Program-made: the position numbers and the translations under genes | Part shown: one piece after another, positions 17,371-27,564 of the stretch | How positions within the stretch are numbered: the first letter of the stretch is position 1 | Layout of the letters: each line of letters begins with the position of its first letter | Assembly (NCBI RefSeq): GCF_900107675.1 | Contig: NZ_FNRI01000001.1 | Location: forward strand, 62,001-126,000 | DNA length: 64,000 nucleotides | Direction of reading: 5' to 3' | From: Alistipes timonensis JC136 | Lineage (GTDB): Bacteria > Bacteroidota > Bacteroidia > Bacteroidales > Rikenellaceae | The notes under the pieces: generated by a model | Told to the model about the DNA's origin: nothing | The model's input: the letters and a program-made list of their open reading frames with translations, nothing else | Databases searched by the model: none

Positions 17371-20217
17371 ATGAAACTTAAAGTTCTACTTATTCTGATG
17401 CTCGCCGCCGTGACCTTCACGTCCTATGCGCAGGACGGAGGCATCCGCGGTAAGGTGGTCTCGCGCAACGGCCGCGTGGCACTGAGCAACGTACAGGTGA
17501 AGATCGAAAACCTGGGACTGACGGTCATGACCGACAAGGACGGTAATTTCGTTATCGAGAACCTCCCCAAGGGTGACTATACGCTGTCGTTCGCAACTCC
17601 CGAGTTCGAACCGCTCAACCTGATGGTCCGCGTGGACAACCAGAACGTGAAGGACCTCAGGCAGGTCATCATCGTTCCGACGGGCCCCGCCGGCGGTGTG
17701 CTGGACGACGCGATCTTCGCCGAGTTCGACAACGACTCCTCATCGTCGGACACGCAGGCGTTGCCTTCGTCGCTCTCGTCGTCGAAGGACCTGTTCAACA
17801 ACATCGCGTCGTACCGCTTCAGCGAGATGCGTTTTAACGTCCGCGGCTACGATTCGCAGTATTCGGACATCTACCTGAACGGCATCCGTTTCAACGACGC
17901 CCTGACCGGTTACGGGCCCTGGTCGCTGTGGAGCGGCCTGAACGACGCTACGCGCAACCAGGAGAACTACACGGGTCTCGAGGCGTCGGATTTCGGCATC
18001 GGCGGCATCGGCGGCATGACCAATGTCAATGCCCGTGCCTCGCAGATGCGCAAGGGGCTCCGGGTCAGCTTGTCGAACGGCAACCAGATGTACCGCTTCC
18101 GGGCGATGGTCTCCTACGGTTCGGGACAGTTGGACAACGGTTGGTCGTATGCCTTCTCGGTGGGTACCCGCCAGGGCGGCAACGGCTATGTGGACGGCGT
18201 TTATTACAACTCCTATTCCTATTTCGCTTCGGCAGAGAAGCTCTTCGGCGACAACCACCGCCTGGGCCTGACGCTGATGGCGTCGCCTTCGGAGCGCGGA
18301 GCCCAGCAGGCGTCGACCGACGAGGCCTACCGCCTGTTCGGCAACAACTACTACAATCCCAACGTGGGTTATCAGGCCGGCAAGCTCCGCAACTCGCGCG
18401 TGCGCAACACCCACGAGCCGATCGTGATGCTGAACTACACGTGGGACATGTCGGAGAACACGCGCCTGAACGCCGCCACGGCGCTGCGTTTCGGTAAGAA
18501 CGGCTATTCGGCGCTGACGTGGAACGGCGGTTCCGATCCCCGCGGTGATTACTACCGCTATATGCCGCTGTCGGACCAGACGCAGATCGTGCCGGGCATT
18601 ACTACCGACCAGACGATCTATTTCTATTTGCAGGATGCCATCATGGCGGCCGGCGTGTGGGACGGTATGCTCGATTTCGATGATTTCTTCCACAAGAACC
18701 AATACATTGATACGGACCCGGTGCTGTCCAAACTGATGGGCAACCGATACCGGTCGAACTACATGATCGAGGAACGCCATACCGACCAGTTGGACTACAA
18801 TCTGGCAGTCAACGTGCAGCATAACATGCGCCACAACATGCGCATCGTCGGCGGCGCCAACCTGCGCGTCAACCGCACGAATTACTACTCGGAGGTCAAA
18901 GACCTGCTGGGCGGCGACTACTGGTATGACATCGACAAGTTCGCCGAGCGCGACATGGCCAGCACCGAGGCTTACCAGAACGACCTGGATTACTATTGGG
19001 CTACGGGGCACGCCCGTGTTGCCCGCGTCGGTGACAAGTACGGCTACTACTACCGGGCGCACCTGCTCGAGAGCAACGCCTGGGCCAACTATACGTGGGG
19101 CATCGGCGGGTTCTCGCTGGGTGTCGCCGGATCGGTCGGCTATTCGCAGATGTACCGCGAGGGTATGTGGCGCAAGGGCCTGTTCCCCAACAACTCGAAG
19201 GGCGATTCGAAGAAGCTCGACTACCTGACCTACGAGGGCAAGCTCTCGCTGGGCTACAAATTCTCGGGCGCCCATTCGCTCGAGGCCAATGTGGCTTACC
19301 TGCAGCAGGCTCCCAAGTTCAATACGGCATTCGTGTCGCCCCGTACGCGCAATACGACCACTCCGGGCCTGAAGGCCGAGAAGGTGTTCGGCGCAGACCT
19401 CACCTACAACCTCAACCTGCCCTACATCAAAGCGCGTCTTTCGGGATACTACACGACGATCACCGACCAGTCGAAGGTCATCTCGTTCTACGACGATACC
19501 CGCAGTTCGTTCACCAACTTCGCCATGAGCGGCATCGACAAGGAGCACTACGGCGTGGAGCTGGGGCTTTCGGTTCCGGTATGGCAGGGCTTGTCGGTCG
19601 TCGGCGCGGTGAGCTGGGGCGAGTACACCTACACGTCGAACCCCAACTTCGTGCAGACGGTGGACAACATGGACCGGATCGTGCTGAAGGATAAGGTCAA
19701 CTGGGACGGCTTCCATGTGGAGAGTTCGCCGCAGCTGGCCCTCAACATCGGTCTCGACTACCGCGGACCGCGCAACTGGTTCGCCGGCGTGAACTTCAAC
19801 TACTACGACAACCTCTACCTCTCGATGAACCCGCTGTACCGCACGGCTACGGCCACGGAGTACTACACCAACCAGATCATCGCCGAGGTGTCGAAGCCCG
19901 AGCCGGATGTCGAAACGCTGGCACAGGCCATTGCATCGGTGAAGAAAATCCGCAATCAGGAGAAATTCGGCGGATACTACACCCTCAGCGCCAATGTGGG
20001 CAAGAACTGGTACATCCACCGCAACTATATGCTGGGCTTCAGCCTCGAGGTGAAGAACATCCTCAACGATCAGGACATCCGCACGGGCGGTTACGAGCAG
20101 ATGCGTATGAGCAAGGTGCGCGGCGAGGGCGGCGACTATATCTACGGCCGCTTCCCGTCGAAGTATTTCTACCTGTTCGGTACGACCTATTACCTGAATG
20201 TCTATTTCCGTTTCTAA
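17371..20217 (+). CDS. TonB-dependent receptor with carboxypeptidase-like regulatory domain
   Basis: 948 residues. Signal peptide, then an Ig-like carboxypeptidase-regulatory domain (about 22-110; GGIRGKVVSRNGRVALSNVQV), a plug domain (about 125-240; SYRFSEMRFNVRGYDSQYSDIYLNGI) and a large barrel ending in aromatic F (NVYFRF). It lacks the extended SusC motifs and is followed by a DUF5689 lipoprotein rather than SusD. With two nucleases upstream, it may import nucleic-acid breakdown products; this is inference. Confidence 0.9.
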   Translation: MKLKVLLILMLAAVTFTSYAQDGGIRGKVVSRNGRVALSNVQVKIENLGLTVMTDKDGNFVIENLPKGDYTLSFATPEFEPLNLMVRVDNQNVKDLRQVIIVPTGPAGGVLDDAIFAEFDNDSSSSDTQALPSSLSSSKDLFNNIASYRFSEMRFNVRGYDSQYSDIYLNGIRFNDALTGYGPWSLWSGLNDATRNQENYTGLEASDFGIGGIGGMTNVNARASQMRKGLRVSLSNGNQMYRFRAMVSYGSGQLDNGWSYAFSVGTRQGGNGYVDGVYYNSYSYFASAEKLFGDNHRLGLTLMASPSERGAQQASTDEAYRLFGNNYYNPNVGYQAGKLRNSRVRNTHEPIVMLNYTWDMSENTRLNAATALRFGKNGYSALTWNGGSDPRGDYYRYMPLSDQTQIVPGITTDQTIYFYLQDAIMAAGVWDGMLDFDDFFHKNQYIDTDPVLSKLMGNRYRSNYMIEERHTDQLDYNLAVNVQHNMRHNMRIVGGANLRVNRTNYYSEVKDLLGGDYWYDIDKFAERDMASTEAYQNDLDYYWATGHARVARVGDKYGYYYRAHLLESNAWANYTWGIGGFSLGVAGSVGYSQMYREGMWRKGLFPNNSKGDSKKLDYLTYEGKLSLGYKFSGAHSLEANVAYLQQAPKFNTAFVSPRTRNTTTPGLKAEKVFGADLTYNLNLPYIKARLSGYYTTITDQSKVISFYDDTRSSFTNFAMSGIDKEHYGVELGLSVPVWQGLSVVGAVSWGEYTYTSNPNFVQTVDNMDRIVLKDKVNWDGFHVESSPQLALNIGLDYRGPRNWFAGVNFNYYDNLYLSMNPLYRTATATEYYTNQIIAEVSKPEPDVETLAQAIASVKKIRNQEKFGGYYTLSANVGKNWYIHRNYMLGFSLEVKNILNDQDIRTGGYEQMRMSKVRGEGGDYIYGRFPSKYFYLFGTTYYLNVYFRF

Positions 20218-20235
20218 CCGAGAAGAGAGTATATT

Positions 20236-21450
20236 ATGAAAAGTCTTAAAATAGTATTTGCACTCCTTGTCGGCGTTCTGGCCGCAGGATGCTACAACGA
20301 TTTCGACACCCCGGGACCGCGGAAGCTCTACACCGACGACGATATGACGCAGCTGGGGCTGCAACAGGTCTCGATCAAAACGGTCAAGGGCTGGTTTACG
20401 GATGCTTTCGGCGGTATTTCCGGTACGGGAACCAACAACAACGGCTGGGAGAACACCAAGACGCTGAAGTTCGGCGATCTCACGCCCGACGAGTCGCAGT
20501 TCATCAGCCTCAAGGGGCGTCCCGATGCTGCCGACAAGTATATCAAAGGCAAGGTCATCAGCAGCGACCGTCAGGGCAACATCTACAAGTCGCTCTACAT
20601 CTACGACGGCACGGCCGCCATCGAGCTCAAGCTCTACAACGGCCTTTACCTCGATTACCTGCTCGATCTGGACAAGATGGAGAGCCAGTGGGTCTATGTG
20701 CGCCTCGACGGTCTCTATCTGGGCAACTACCGCATGATGCTTTCGATCGGCGGAGCGCCGTCGGACGGCATCAATACGGCCGGCACGCACAAGTACTACG
20801 CCAACTCGAACCTCGACAATCCGCGGGTCGCCAAACTGAACGTCTTCCCGGGCGAATATGTGAAACTGGAGGCTTCGGACATCCTGGAGGTGAACAGCAG
20901 CAATTACACGACCGCGCTGGGTGAGGATCAGCTGGGGCGTCTGGTGCGTTTCAATGGCGTGAAGATCCGCTATGCGGGCATTCCGAATCAGGATGACGTG
21001 ACGAATCCCCCGATGCTGAACGGCACGTTCGAGAATCCCTATCCGACCTGGATCGTGACCGATTGGGGATCGCCCCGTTACGGCGCATGGTACCGCTGGG
21101 CTTACAACGTGAATAACGTGCGCTTATATGGTTCGGTGCTGATGTGCTACAACGAGACCGAGACGAATACGGCGAATCCGGGAGTCTACGGGATTCGTAC
21201 GAGCGGTTATTCGCAGTTTGCCATGAAGCCCATTCCCAAGGACGGCGCGGTCGGTAACGTCCTCGGCATCTACGGCGTCTACGGTCAGAAATGGGATCAG
21301 GCTCAGTTCCAGATTTCGGCGAGCCGTATCGAGGACCTCGACTTTAAGCCGGAGGACCTGCTGACGGAGGCGCAGATCGAGCGAATGACGCCGGCATCCT
21401 CCTACGAGCCTCCCGTGAAGAACGGTGGCGACGACTATACCGGCGAATAA
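20236..21450 (+). CDS. DUF5689 lipoprotein partner of the TonB receptor
   Basis: 404 residues. Lipobox LAAGCYNDFD marks a lipoprotein; residues 40-330 match the DUF5689 pattern also present in the 12503 gene (KGKVISSDRQGNIYKSLYIYDGTAAIELKL). It occupies the position where a SusD-like binding lipoprotein would sit behind a TonB receptor, so a ligand-capturing lid role is likely. Eighteen bases separate it from the receptor and a terminator follows. Confidence 0.8.
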   Translation: MKSLKIVFALLVGVLAAGCYNDFDTPGPRKLYTDDDMTQLGLQQVSIKTVKGWFTDAFGGISGTGTNNNGWENTKTLKFGDLTPDESQFISLKGRPDAADKYIKGKVISSDRQGNIYKSLYIYDGTAAIELKLYNGLYLDYLLDLDKMESQWVYVRLDGLYLGNYRMMLSIGGAPSDGINTAGTHKYYANSNLDNPRVAKLNVFPGEYVKLEASDILEVNSSNYTTALGEDQLGRLVRFNGVKIRYAGIPNQDDVTNPPMLNGTFENPYPTWIVTDWGSPRYGAWYRWAYNVNNVRLYGSVLMCYNETETNTANPGVYGIRTSGYSQFAMKPIPKDGAVGNVLGIYGVYGQKWDQAQFQISASRIEDLDFKPEDLLTEAQIERMTPASSYEPPVKNGGDDYTGE

Positions 21451-21464
21451 TCCCGCCGGATGTC

Positions 21465-21507
21465 CAAAAAAACTGCGGTCCTCTCGAAAGGGGACCGCAG
21501 TTTTTTC
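21465..21507. terminator. Bidirectional intrinsic terminator
   Basis: An 11-bp stem (21471-21481 with 21492-21502) flanked by A7 and T6. It serves both the nuclease/TonB operon and the convergent sulfatase-type gene. Confidence 0.9.
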
Positions 21508-21526
21508 ATATCGCTGTGGAAACGTC

Positions 21527-23590
21527 TCAGCGCTTGTTCCATTTGCAGGAGGTCTGATAGTAGTAGACGGCCCGGTCGACCAGCGTCGTGTCGGTCTCTT
21601 CGGCGGGTTCGAGGTGATGGGGATTCGCTTCGGTGGGGACCACGCGGTATTGCTCGTAGCGGCGCACGGGCGACAGGATGGTGAACGTATCGCCCTCGAG
21701 GTAGCCCAAGTCCTGATAAGTGGCGATGAAAGCCCGGTTGATATAGCCGGGATCGAAAATGCTGCGGCCGTAGAAATGCGAATCGTAGTCCATGTTGAGC
21801 AGCGAAAGCAGGGTAGGCATCAGGTCGATCTGCGAGACGATACCCCCGACCTCGTGCGGGGCCACGAATCCCGGGGCGAAAATCAGCGCCGGAATGTGGT
21901 ATTTGTGCAGCGGAATCTCGGTACGGCCCGCGCTCGAGGCGCAGTGGTCGGCGGTGATGAGGAAGATCGTATTGTCGAACCACGGCTGTTTCGACGCCTC
22001 GGCCAGGAATTGTCCCAGGGCGTAGTCGGTGTAGAGTACGCCGCCCGCACGGGTTTTCGAGTCGTTGGGGATGCGGATTTTCCCGGCGGGATAGGTGAAG
22101 GGGCGGTGATTGCTGACGGTCATGACATGGGCGAAGAAGGGTTTTCCCTCCCCGGACTGTTCGTTGAGCGTGCGGATCACTTTGCGGTAGGCGTCCTCAT
22201 CGCAGACGCCCCAGATGTTGGCGAAGGTGATCTCTTCGGGCGAGTAGCTTTTCTGGTCCACGATGTCGTATCCGTTGCCCGAGAAGAAGGTCTCCATGTT
22301 GTCGAAATAGCTGTTGCCGCCGTAGAAATAGGTCACGTTGTAGCCTTTTTCACGCAGCAGGGCTCCCGTGGAGTGCATTCCGGCGTTGTTCGGGCGTTTG
22401 ATGATGCTCTGCCCGGGACAGGGCGGAAGCGACAGCGTCACGGCCTCCAGTCCGCGCACCGTGCGGTTGCCCGTGGCGTAGACGCGGTCGAAGGCCATTC
22501 CCAGCCGGTAGAGCGAGTCGAGGACCGGCGTGATCGACTCCGTGTTGCCGAAGCGCTCCATGTACGAGGCGCTCATGCTCTCGATGGTGACGAGCACGAT
22601 GTTGCGGCGAATCTCCGCTCCCTCTCCGGACTGTACGGTGCGGAGGTTGTCGCCCGTGCTGCCGTACACTTCGTGGACGAAGGCTTCGGCATCGGCATCG
22701 GGGCGTGTGATGTAGAATTGTTCGTAGTCGAGGGAGTTTTTGACGAAGGCGTCGTAGAACTTGTAGAGCCCGTTGGCCTGCAGTTCGTTGACGTAGACGT
22801 TTCCGCTGTCCTGGAAGCGGGTGTTGAAATTCAGCAGGCCGACCGCCGCCAGCAGCGCCACAATGTAGCCCGGGCCGACGACCGCTTTCCACTGCCATCC
22901 TTTGAGCTCTTCGGTGCGGACGAGATCGTGGCGGAAGAGGTACCACGTGATGAGCAGCGTGACGACGATGATGCCGAGCGTCATCGGGACGACGGGGTAG
23001 GACTCCATGATGTTGCCCACCACCTCGTTGGTGTAAACCAGGTAATCGACGGCGATGAAGTTGTAGCGGACGCCGAATTCGTTCCAGAAAAAGAATTCGC
23101 TGATGCCGTTGAAGACGATGGCGCCCACGTAAAGGACGACGAAGAGCGCGAACCACACGGTAGTCCAGTGGTTGCGGAATCCTTCGGGCAGGAAAAGCCG
23201 CAGGGCGAAACTGCCGGCCCAGTATCCCAGGACATACATGGCGATCCGGGGCGCGACGCTTCCGTATTCGTCGAAGATCGTGTTGAAAAACGCGACGTAG
23301 CAGAATGCCGCGGTGAGCAGCCCGAGGATGATCCATCCCCACGGCTTCGTGTACTTGGTGCGCGAGACGCTCAGCATGAAGAGCCACAGGAAGACGAAAC
23401 CCACGGTCGCGGCGCAGAAGTCGTTCACGGCGCCGAGCAGGAATATTTCACACCATTCGCCGAACGAGAAGCTCAGAGAGGTCGTCTGGGCGTTGAAAAG
23501 AAGTACGATACGCAGCGCGAAACCTACGGCCACCGTCAGCAGGGCGAGCTTGAGGTAGAGGCCGGAGACCAGCCGAATGCTTTTTTGCAT
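21527..23590 (-). CDS. LTA-synthase-family phosphoglycerol transferase (membrane sulfatase fold)
   Basis: 687 residues. Five membrane helices fill residues 1-210; the periplasmic sulfatase-like domain starts near 290 (NIVLVTIESMSASYMERFG). NRTVRGLEAVTLSLPP carries the nucleophilic Thr, FAHVMTVSNHRPF and ITADHCASSAGRTEIPLHKY the metal ligands. In Gram-negatives these enzymes modify glycolipids or glycans with phosphoglycerol or phosphoethanolamine; the acceptor here is unknown. A TAACTTTG promoter precedes it. Confidence 0.88.
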   Translation of the reverse strand: MQKSIRLVSGLYLKLALLTVAVGFALRIVLLFNAQTTSLSFSFGEWCEIFLLGAVNDFCAATVGFVFLWLFMLSVSRTKYTKPWGWIILGLLTAAFCYVAFFNTIFDEYGSVAPRIAMYVLGYWAGSFALRLFLPEGFRNHWTTVWFALFVVLYVGAIVFNGISEFFFWNEFGVRYNFIAVDYLVYTNEVVGNIMESYPVVPMTLGIIVVTLLITWYLFRHDLVRTEELKGWQWKAVVGPGYIVALLAAVGLLNFNTRFQDSGNVYVNELQANGLYKFYDAFVKNSLDYEQFYITRPDADAEAFVHEVYGSTGDNLRTVQSGEGAEIRRNIVLVTIESMSASYMERFGNTESITPVLDSLYRLGMAFDRVYATGNRTVRGLEAVTLSLPPCPGQSIIKRPNNAGMHSTGALLREKGYNVTYFYGGNSYFDNMETFFSGNGYDIVDQKSYSPEEITFANIWGVCDEDAYRKVIRTLNEQSGEGKPFFAHVMTVSNHRPFTYPAGKIRIPNDSKTRAGGVLYTDYALGQFLAEASKQPWFDNTIFLITADHCASSAGRTEIPLHKYHIPALIFAPGFVAPHEVGGIVSQIDLMPTLLSLLNMDYDSHFYGRSIFDPGYINRAFIATYQDLGYLEGDTFTILSPVRRYEQYRVVPTEANPHHLEPAEETDTTLVDRAVYYYQTSCKWNKR

Positions 23591-23612
23591 GATAGATTGT
23601 CTGTTAGTGCCG

Positions 23613-23620
23613 CAAAGTTA
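23613..23620 (-). promoter_or_regulatory. TAACTTTG promoter of the sulfatase-type gene
   Basis: Minus-strand TAACTTTG about 25 bases ahead of the ATG at 23590, placed just downstream of the M16 gene terminator. Confidence 0.6.
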
Positions 23621-23642
23621 ACCATTTTCGGCTATTTCAGGC

Positions 23643-23677
23643 AAAAAAGAAGGCAGCCTTTTCGGGACTGCCTTCTC
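23643..23677 (-). terminator. Intrinsic terminator of the M16 protease gene
   Basis: On the minus strand GAAGGCAGTCCC and GGCTGCCTTC pair around a short loop, followed by six T. Confidence 0.85.
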
Positions 23678-23698
23678 GATTTGGTTTGAAAAATTGGT

Positions 23699-26530
23699 CT
23701 ATTTTTCCTCTGTCTTTGCTGGACGCATGACGACTTTCACGAGGTTGCCGTCGGCGAGTATCTTTTTGGCGAGGGCCTGCACGTCGGCATTGGTCAGGTC
23801 GCGGACGGCCTGCTCGTATTCGCCGACATAGTTGAGCCCCGATCCGTATTTGGCCTGAATATAGTTCATCCAGCCCTGATTCAGCTCGAGGCTGTTTTTC
23901 CAGTTTTTGAGCATGAACTCGCGGTTCTTCTCGATATCCTCGGTCTTGGGGCCGTTTTCGGCGATCTCCTGAATCTCCTTCAGCACGATTTCGCACAACT
24001 CGTCGGCCATCTCCTCGTTGGTGTCGAACGAGATGGTCATGTCGTAGGTCTGGTGGGGGATATATTCCGTCGAACCCTTGACACGCACGCCGTAGGTGCC
24101 GCCCTTCTCCTCGCGGATCGAGATCAGGTAGCGCGAATTGAGCGCCTGAGCCAGGAACGACAGGGCCATTCTGTCCTTGAACGTGTAGGGCATCTTGCCC
24201 GAGTAGTAGTAGAGCACCGATACCTTCGGCTGCTGCATCGGGGCCGTGAACTCCTCGGTGACCTCTCCTTTGACCGGAGCGACCTTGTCGTCGATGTAAT
24301 TCAGGGGTTTCTTCGCGGCGGGGATAGATCCGATGTACTTCTCCACGAGGGGCTTCAGCGTCTCGGGATCAATGTTGCCCACGAACGTGAATACGAATCC
24401 GTTGGCGCCGGGGTAGAGCTTCGCGTAGATGGCGGGCAGTTGCTCGAAGTCGAACTTGTCGACGATCTCGTTCGAGATCATCTGCCGGCGGGGATTGTCG
24501 CCGTAGGTCACGTCGATCACCTTCTCCTGCATCAGGAAGTCGGGGTTCGTCCGGGCATTCTCCAGTTGCGAGCGAACCATTTTGATCAGGTTGTCGTAAT
24601 CCGCACGGTCGAAGCGCGGCTGCGTGAAGTTCAGGTAGAGCAGTTGAAGCATCGTCTCGATGTCCTTGGGCGAGCAGACGCCCTTCATGGCGCTGCTGTA
24701 ATTCTCCACCGCGGGCTGTACCGAAGCCGATTTGCCCGAGAGCTGCTTTTTGAGTTCCGTGGCTGAAAACTTGCCGACGCCCGACATCGAGTTCACGGCA
24801 GGCATCATCTCGCCCATGTAGAATTCCCCGTCTGAGAGCACCGAAAGGCCACCCTTGGCGACGGCGCTCATGCGTACCTCGTCGGCTTTGAAGTCCGTGT
24901 GTTTCACGACGACCTTCGCGCCGTTGGCCAGCGTCCATTCCGTTGTGCCGAGTTTGGCATCTTCGGCCGTTTTCTTCACGGGCGAACCCTTCAGAACGGT
25001 GCCTTCGGGAATCAGCGGTTCTTTGACCACATTGTCCTCGTAGGCGGTGACTTCACCGGCGGCCACTTTGTCGCGGATGGCGAGCAGCTCCTCGGCAGTC
25101 GGCGTCGTAAGACCCTCCTTCTCGGGGGCGTTGACGATGATGACCTGATTGGCCGGGGTGATGGTCTGCGCGGCGAAAGCGTTGACGGCATCGACGTTGA
25201 GCATTTTGATCAGCATGCTGTCGAGCTGCCATTCGGTCTCGGCGTCGGGTATGGGGGAGTTCTTGCTGTAATTGTTCAGGTAGCTCTGCACGAACTCGCC
25301 GTTGCGACGGTCGTTGCGGTTGGCGTAGGTGCGTTCGGCCTGGCGCATCAGGTTCTCCTGGGCGCGTTCGAACTCGCCCTGCGTGAAGCCGTAGCGGCGG
25401 ACCTTTTCCAACTCGGTGTAGAGCGCCTCGAAGCCGCGGGCCAGTTTGCCGTCCTGCGTCATCGCAACGAATACCGTGGCGTTGAGCGTCGGGATGATGC
25501 CGATCACGTCGCCCGTGCCCATGCCGGCGCCGAGGAACGGCGCATCGGGCTGCATGGCGATTTCCTGCAGACGGGCATTCTCCATGGTCGTCATATAGGC
25601 CTCGATCACGTTGTTGGCCTCGGCGACGATCGTATTGCCCATCTGTTTGGGGAGCGCCGGGCGCTTGATGAAGAGCTGTACCTTCGTGCCCTGCATTTCG
25701 GGGTCGGTGAAGATGCTCACGATCGGCTCCTCGTTGTCGGGAACCACAATGGTCTCCTTATGTGAAGCGTCGGCGGCGGGTGCCGGGATGTCGGCCATCA
25801 GCGCTTTGATCTTGCTCTCCACGGCGTCCACGTCGATATCGCCCACGACGACGACGGCCTGATAGTCCGGACGGTACCACTGGGCGTAGAAATCCTCCAG
25901 TTCCTTATGCTGGAAATTCTTCAGCCCGTCGAGGTAGCCGATCAGGTTGCGGTGCTCGTATTTCGTGCCTTTGCCCAGTGCTTGCAGCAGTTTCATCGTC
26001 GAGCGCCACGATGCGCCGTCGCGTGTGCGGAGCTCCTCCATAATCACGCCGCGCTCGGAGTCGATCTCCTTGGGCTCCAGGGCGATGAAGTGCGACCAGT
26101 CGTGCAGGATCAGCAGCGCCGAGTCGATGATGCCTTCGCGCGAGGTCGGGACGTCCGAAATGTTGTAAATCGTCTGGTCCCAGCTGGTTCCGGCGTTGAG
26201 GTTGGCGCCGAATTTCACGCCTACGGTTTCCAGATACTCCGTGAGCTGCTTGCCCGGGAGGTTCTTGGTGCCGTTGAAGGCCATGTGCTCGAGAAAGTGG
26301 GCGAGCCCCTGCTGGGAGTCGTTCTCCTGGATGGCTCCCACGTCGTGCAGGATGTAGAAGTCGGCCTGTCCCTTCGGCTTGTCGTTGTGACGGATGTAAT
26401 AGGTCATTCCGTTTTCCAGTTTACCGGTGCGGAGTTCGGGGTCCGCGGGGATCGGCTGGTTCATCTGTGCCATGGCGCCGGCAGCGGCGAACGCCGCAAC
26501 GGCCAGCATCATCAATTTTTTCATGGGCAT
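23699..26530 (-). CDS. M16 (insulinase-family) zinc protease, exported
   Basis: 943 residues, two M16 halves in one chain. A signal peptide (KKLMMLAVAAFAAAGAMAQ) is followed by the inverted zinc motif HFLEH within AHFLEHMAFNG (about residue 75) and the distal zinc Glu in the ERGVIMEEL region. The second half (from about 510) has the non-catalytic repeat with KGGTYGVRVKGS, the R/Y substrate-tail site. Periplasmic pitrilysin-type peptidase that degrades peptides. Twenty bases after the HTH gene on the same strand. Confidence 0.92.
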   Translation of the reverse strand: MPMKKLMMLAVAAFAAAGAMAQMNQPIPADPELRTGKLENGMTYYIRHNDKPKGQADFYILHDVGAIQENDSQQGLAHFLEHMAFNGTKNLPGKQLTEYLETVGVKFGANLNAGTSWDQTIYNISDVPTSREGIIDSALLILHDWSHFIALEPKEIDSERGVIMEELRTRDGASWRSTMKLLQALGKGTKYEHRNLIGYLDGLKNFQHKELEDFYAQWYRPDYQAVVVVGDIDVDAVESKIKALMADIPAPAADASHKETIVVPDNEEPIVSIFTDPEMQGTKVQLFIKRPALPKQMGNTIVAEANNVIEAYMTTMENARLQEIAMQPDAPFLGAGMGTGDVIGIIPTLNATVFVAMTQDGKLARGFEALYTELEKVRRYGFTQGEFERAQENLMRQAERTYANRNDRRNGEFVQSYLNNYSKNSPIPDAETEWQLDSMLIKMLNVDAVNAFAAQTITPANQVIIVNAPEKEGLTTPTAEELLAIRDKVAAGEVTAYEDNVVKEPLIPEGTVLKGSPVKKTAEDAKLGTTEWTLANGAKVVVKHTDFKADEVRMSAVAKGGLSVLSDGEFYMGEMMPAVNSMSGVGKFSATELKKQLSGKSASVQPAVENYSSAMKGVCSPKDIETMLQLLYLNFTQPRFDRADYDNLIKMVRSQLENARTNPDFLMQEKVIDVTYGDNPRRQMISNEIVDKFDFEQLPAIYAKLYPGANGFVFTFVGNIDPETLKPLVEKYIGSIPAAKKPLNYIDDKVAPVKGEVTEEFTAPMQQPKVSVLYYYSGKMPYTFKDRMALSFLAQALNSRYLISIREEKGGTYGVRVKGSTEYIPHQTYDMTISFDTNEEMADELCEIVLKEIQEIAENGPKTEDIEKNREFMLKNWKNSLELNQGWMNYIQAKYGSGLNYVGEYEQAVRDLTNADVQALAKKILADGNLVKVVMRPAKTEEK

Positions 26531-26550
26531 TTGTTGTTGGTTTGAAATTC

Positions 26551-26769
26551 TTATTCCCGGGTCTCTTCCGGGCGGTATTCGATAATGTCTCCCGGCTGGC
26601 AGTCCAGTTCGCGGCAGATCGCTTCGAGCGTCGAAAAGCGGATGGCCTTGGCCTTCCCGTTTTTCAGGATCGAGAGGTTGGCGGGCGTGATGTCGACCCG
26701 TTCGGCCAGTTCGCCGAGCGACATCTTGCGTTTGGCCATCATTACGTCTATGTTGATGATTATCGCCAT
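26551..26769 (-). CDS. XRE-family helix-turn-helix regulator
   Basis: 72 residues, nearly all one HTH: MSLGELAERVDITPANLSILKNGKAKAIRF places the recognition helix at about residues 29-40, followed by LEAICRELDCQPGDIIEY. This short YozG-like family sits next to DUF2975 genes in many bacteria and the two are thought to act together. ATG 26769 was kept because homologues begin with the MxIIxNxD strand. Possible target: the inverted repeat at 27601-27617. Confidence 0.9.
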   Translation of the reverse strand: MAIIINIDVMMAKRKMSLGELAERVDITPANLSILKNGKAKAIRFSTLEAICRELDCQPGDIIEYRPEETRE

Positions 26770-26823
26770 AAATTCCTCCCCCTCATTTTGTGTGTTCGTA
26801 TCGTTTGCATGTCGTCCCTTATA

Positions 26824-27537
26824 TTAAATGGTGTATTTCTGCTCCTCGCTCAGGTTTTGGCCGATGGCAAAGACCTCGGCGGCGAAAAGGATCAGAATAC
26901 CCATGATAATCATGGCGTAAGAGATGTGAAATCCCGTATTCACGCTGTAACCGCTTCCGGCCAGCAACTCGGCTGCGCGGCTGTTCATGGCCCAGTTCAC
27001 GGTGTCGCTGATGAGCTCGGCGAGGATGGTCAGCAGGCCGATGGTGCGCAGGTACCAGACGTTCCGTTTGTCGAGCGTGCGCTCCTCGCGGATCGAACGG
27101 CGCAGCGAGTGGATGATGACGAACATCAGCACGATGATGCCCAGGTAGAGCAGCGGTACGAGCATAACCAATGCGTAAAGCCATGCGCTGCCGCCCACCG
27201 AGCGGAATGCCAGTGCCAGCACCGAACTGCCGGGGGCGTCCTGCTCGACGACCATCCCCAGCCGTTTGATGCTTGCGCTGATCTTCATGCCGGGCGCAGC
27301 CTCGACCTCGACGGTGTTTTCGGGCTGTCCCGTGATCTGAATGTCGCTCAGCATGTAGATCATGCGGGGAATCCCCGATTTCCAGTTTTCGGCGATGTCG
27401 TTACCCATCTCGACGCCTTCGGCCGCACCCCGTGTGAAATTGGGCAGGATGCCGTGTGCGATGCTTGCCACGAGCACGATGAAGAACGTGATGTAGATGA
27501 CCAGCAGGCGTTGCAGGAGCGATTTCTTATTTTGCAT
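26824..27537 (-). CDS. DUF2975 membrane protein
   Basis: 237 residues with four hydrophobic segments (about 8-30, 105-135, 165-185, 205-225). The pairing with a small XRE regulator immediately downstream is the usual DUF2975 context. The function is unknown; a membrane sensor modulating the regulator is a common guess but is not shown here. A TATATTTG box lies 28-35 bases upstream. Confidence 0.85.
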   Translation of the reverse strand: MQNKKSLLQRLLVIYITFFIVLVASIAHGILPNFTRGAAEGVEMGNDIAENWKSGIPRMIYMLSDIQITGQPENTVEVEAAPGMKISASIKRLGMVVEQDAPGSSVLALAFRSVGGSAWLYALVMLVPLLYLGIIVLMFVIIHSLRRSIREERTLDKRNVWYLRTIGLLTILAELISDTVNWAMNSRAAELLAGSGYSVNTGFHISYAMIIMGILILFAAEVFAIGQNLSEEQKYTI

Positions 27538-27564
27538 CTCTCTTTCTTTTGGTTTTTACTGATG

